From Kurthia zopfii (GTDB lineage Bacteria > Bacillota > Bacilli > Bacillales_A > Planococcaceae), in contig NZ_QFVS01000027.1 of the NCBI RefSeq assembly GCF_003143955.1, positions 1 to 40,501 on the forward strand: a stretch of DNA of 40,501 nt. The letters are read 5' to 3'. Shown one piece after another: positions 40,376 to 40,501 of this stretch. Position numbers and translations under genes: made by a program. Numbering within the stretch: the stretch's first letter is position 1; every line of letters starts with the position of its first letter. The notes beneath the pieces were generated by a model. It ran no database searches and was not told the origin of the DNA. It worked only from the letters and a program-made list of their open reading frames with translations.

Positions 40376-40501
40376 GTGAACTACTCGCCACTTAGCTAAA
40401 CCTTGCGGTTCTTCACGCTTGAAGTGGGAGCTTCTTGGGAATAGAGCGTACTTGCAAGTGTATTTCTTTACTTGCAGCGGTTTCTCTTATTTGACCGAGC
40501 T
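40376..40501 (-). mobile_element. IS200/IS605-like right end, second copy (inverted)
   Basis: This is the reverse complement of 1-126 with one mismatch. Read on the minus strand it ends GAGTAGTTCAC at 40376, and the flanking host sequence begins TATTCTATAGTTG. The element body lies beyond the window. Its presence at both edges implies the window is a contig ended by copies of one repeated element. Confidence 0.6.

Overview
The window looks like one contig from a low-GC Gram-positive bacterium (Bacillales). The block dapB-mgsA-bshA-cca-birA-dinG-ypmB-asnS, together with ypjA, qcrABC and ypiABF, matches the Bacillus subtilis ypi/ypj/ypm neighbourhood. The gene content and AT-rich codon use suggest Planococcaceae or a close Bacillaceae relative; I cannot fix the genus by eye. 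Almost every core gene is on the minus strand. No rRNA, tRNA or CRISPR array was seen.

Layout. Positions 1-126 and 40376-40501 are inverted copies (one mismatch) of an IS200/IS605-like right end, so the window is probably a contig broken inside IS copies; the left copy interrupts an ada-type gene. Positions 600-5800 are accessory: a HAMP sensor without an output domain, small membrane proteins, a secreted YiiX/NlpC-like amidase next to a DUF3139 protein, IS remnants and a large nested repeat. Positions 5871-8335 hold ahpCF with a PerR-type promoter. Ribokinase, a small membrane protein, a Nudix hydrolase and serine acetyltransferase follow. Positions 11572-12039 hold a second repeat array, then asnS, ypmB and dinG. 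Positions 16950-23492 carry an apparently inserted catabolic operon: GntR regulator, acylating acetaldehyde dehydrogenase, 4-hydroxy-2-oxovalerate aldolase, TRAP transporter and 2-hydroxyacid dehydrogenase. It is bracketed by near-identical terminators. Positions 23852-28350 run birA, cca, bshA, mgsA, dapB, with a divergent YitT-family gene. Positions 29570-31130 contain a candidate structured RNA, a third repeat locus and a dead ISL3-family element. Then come a VOC protein, a divergent HxlR/nitroreductase pair, an NlpC/P60 hydrolase with a WalR-type box, a YugP-type protease, ypjA, qcrABC, ypiF, ypiB and ypiA.

How the genes work together. AhpC/AhpF reduce peroxides. QcrABC is the menaquinol:cytochrome c reductase. 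BshA starts bacillithiol synthesis, but bshB1 is not in its usual place after mgsA. The inserted operon reads as uptake of an organic acid, NAD-linked oxidation to a 4-hydroxy-2-oxo acid, aldol cleavage to pyruvate plus acetaldehyde, and conversion of acetaldehyde to acetyl-CoA.

The most unusual structural signal is a modular intergenic repeat family at five loci. An outer imperfect hairpin can enclose one or several 129-130 bp units, and the units keep their stems through compensatory changes.
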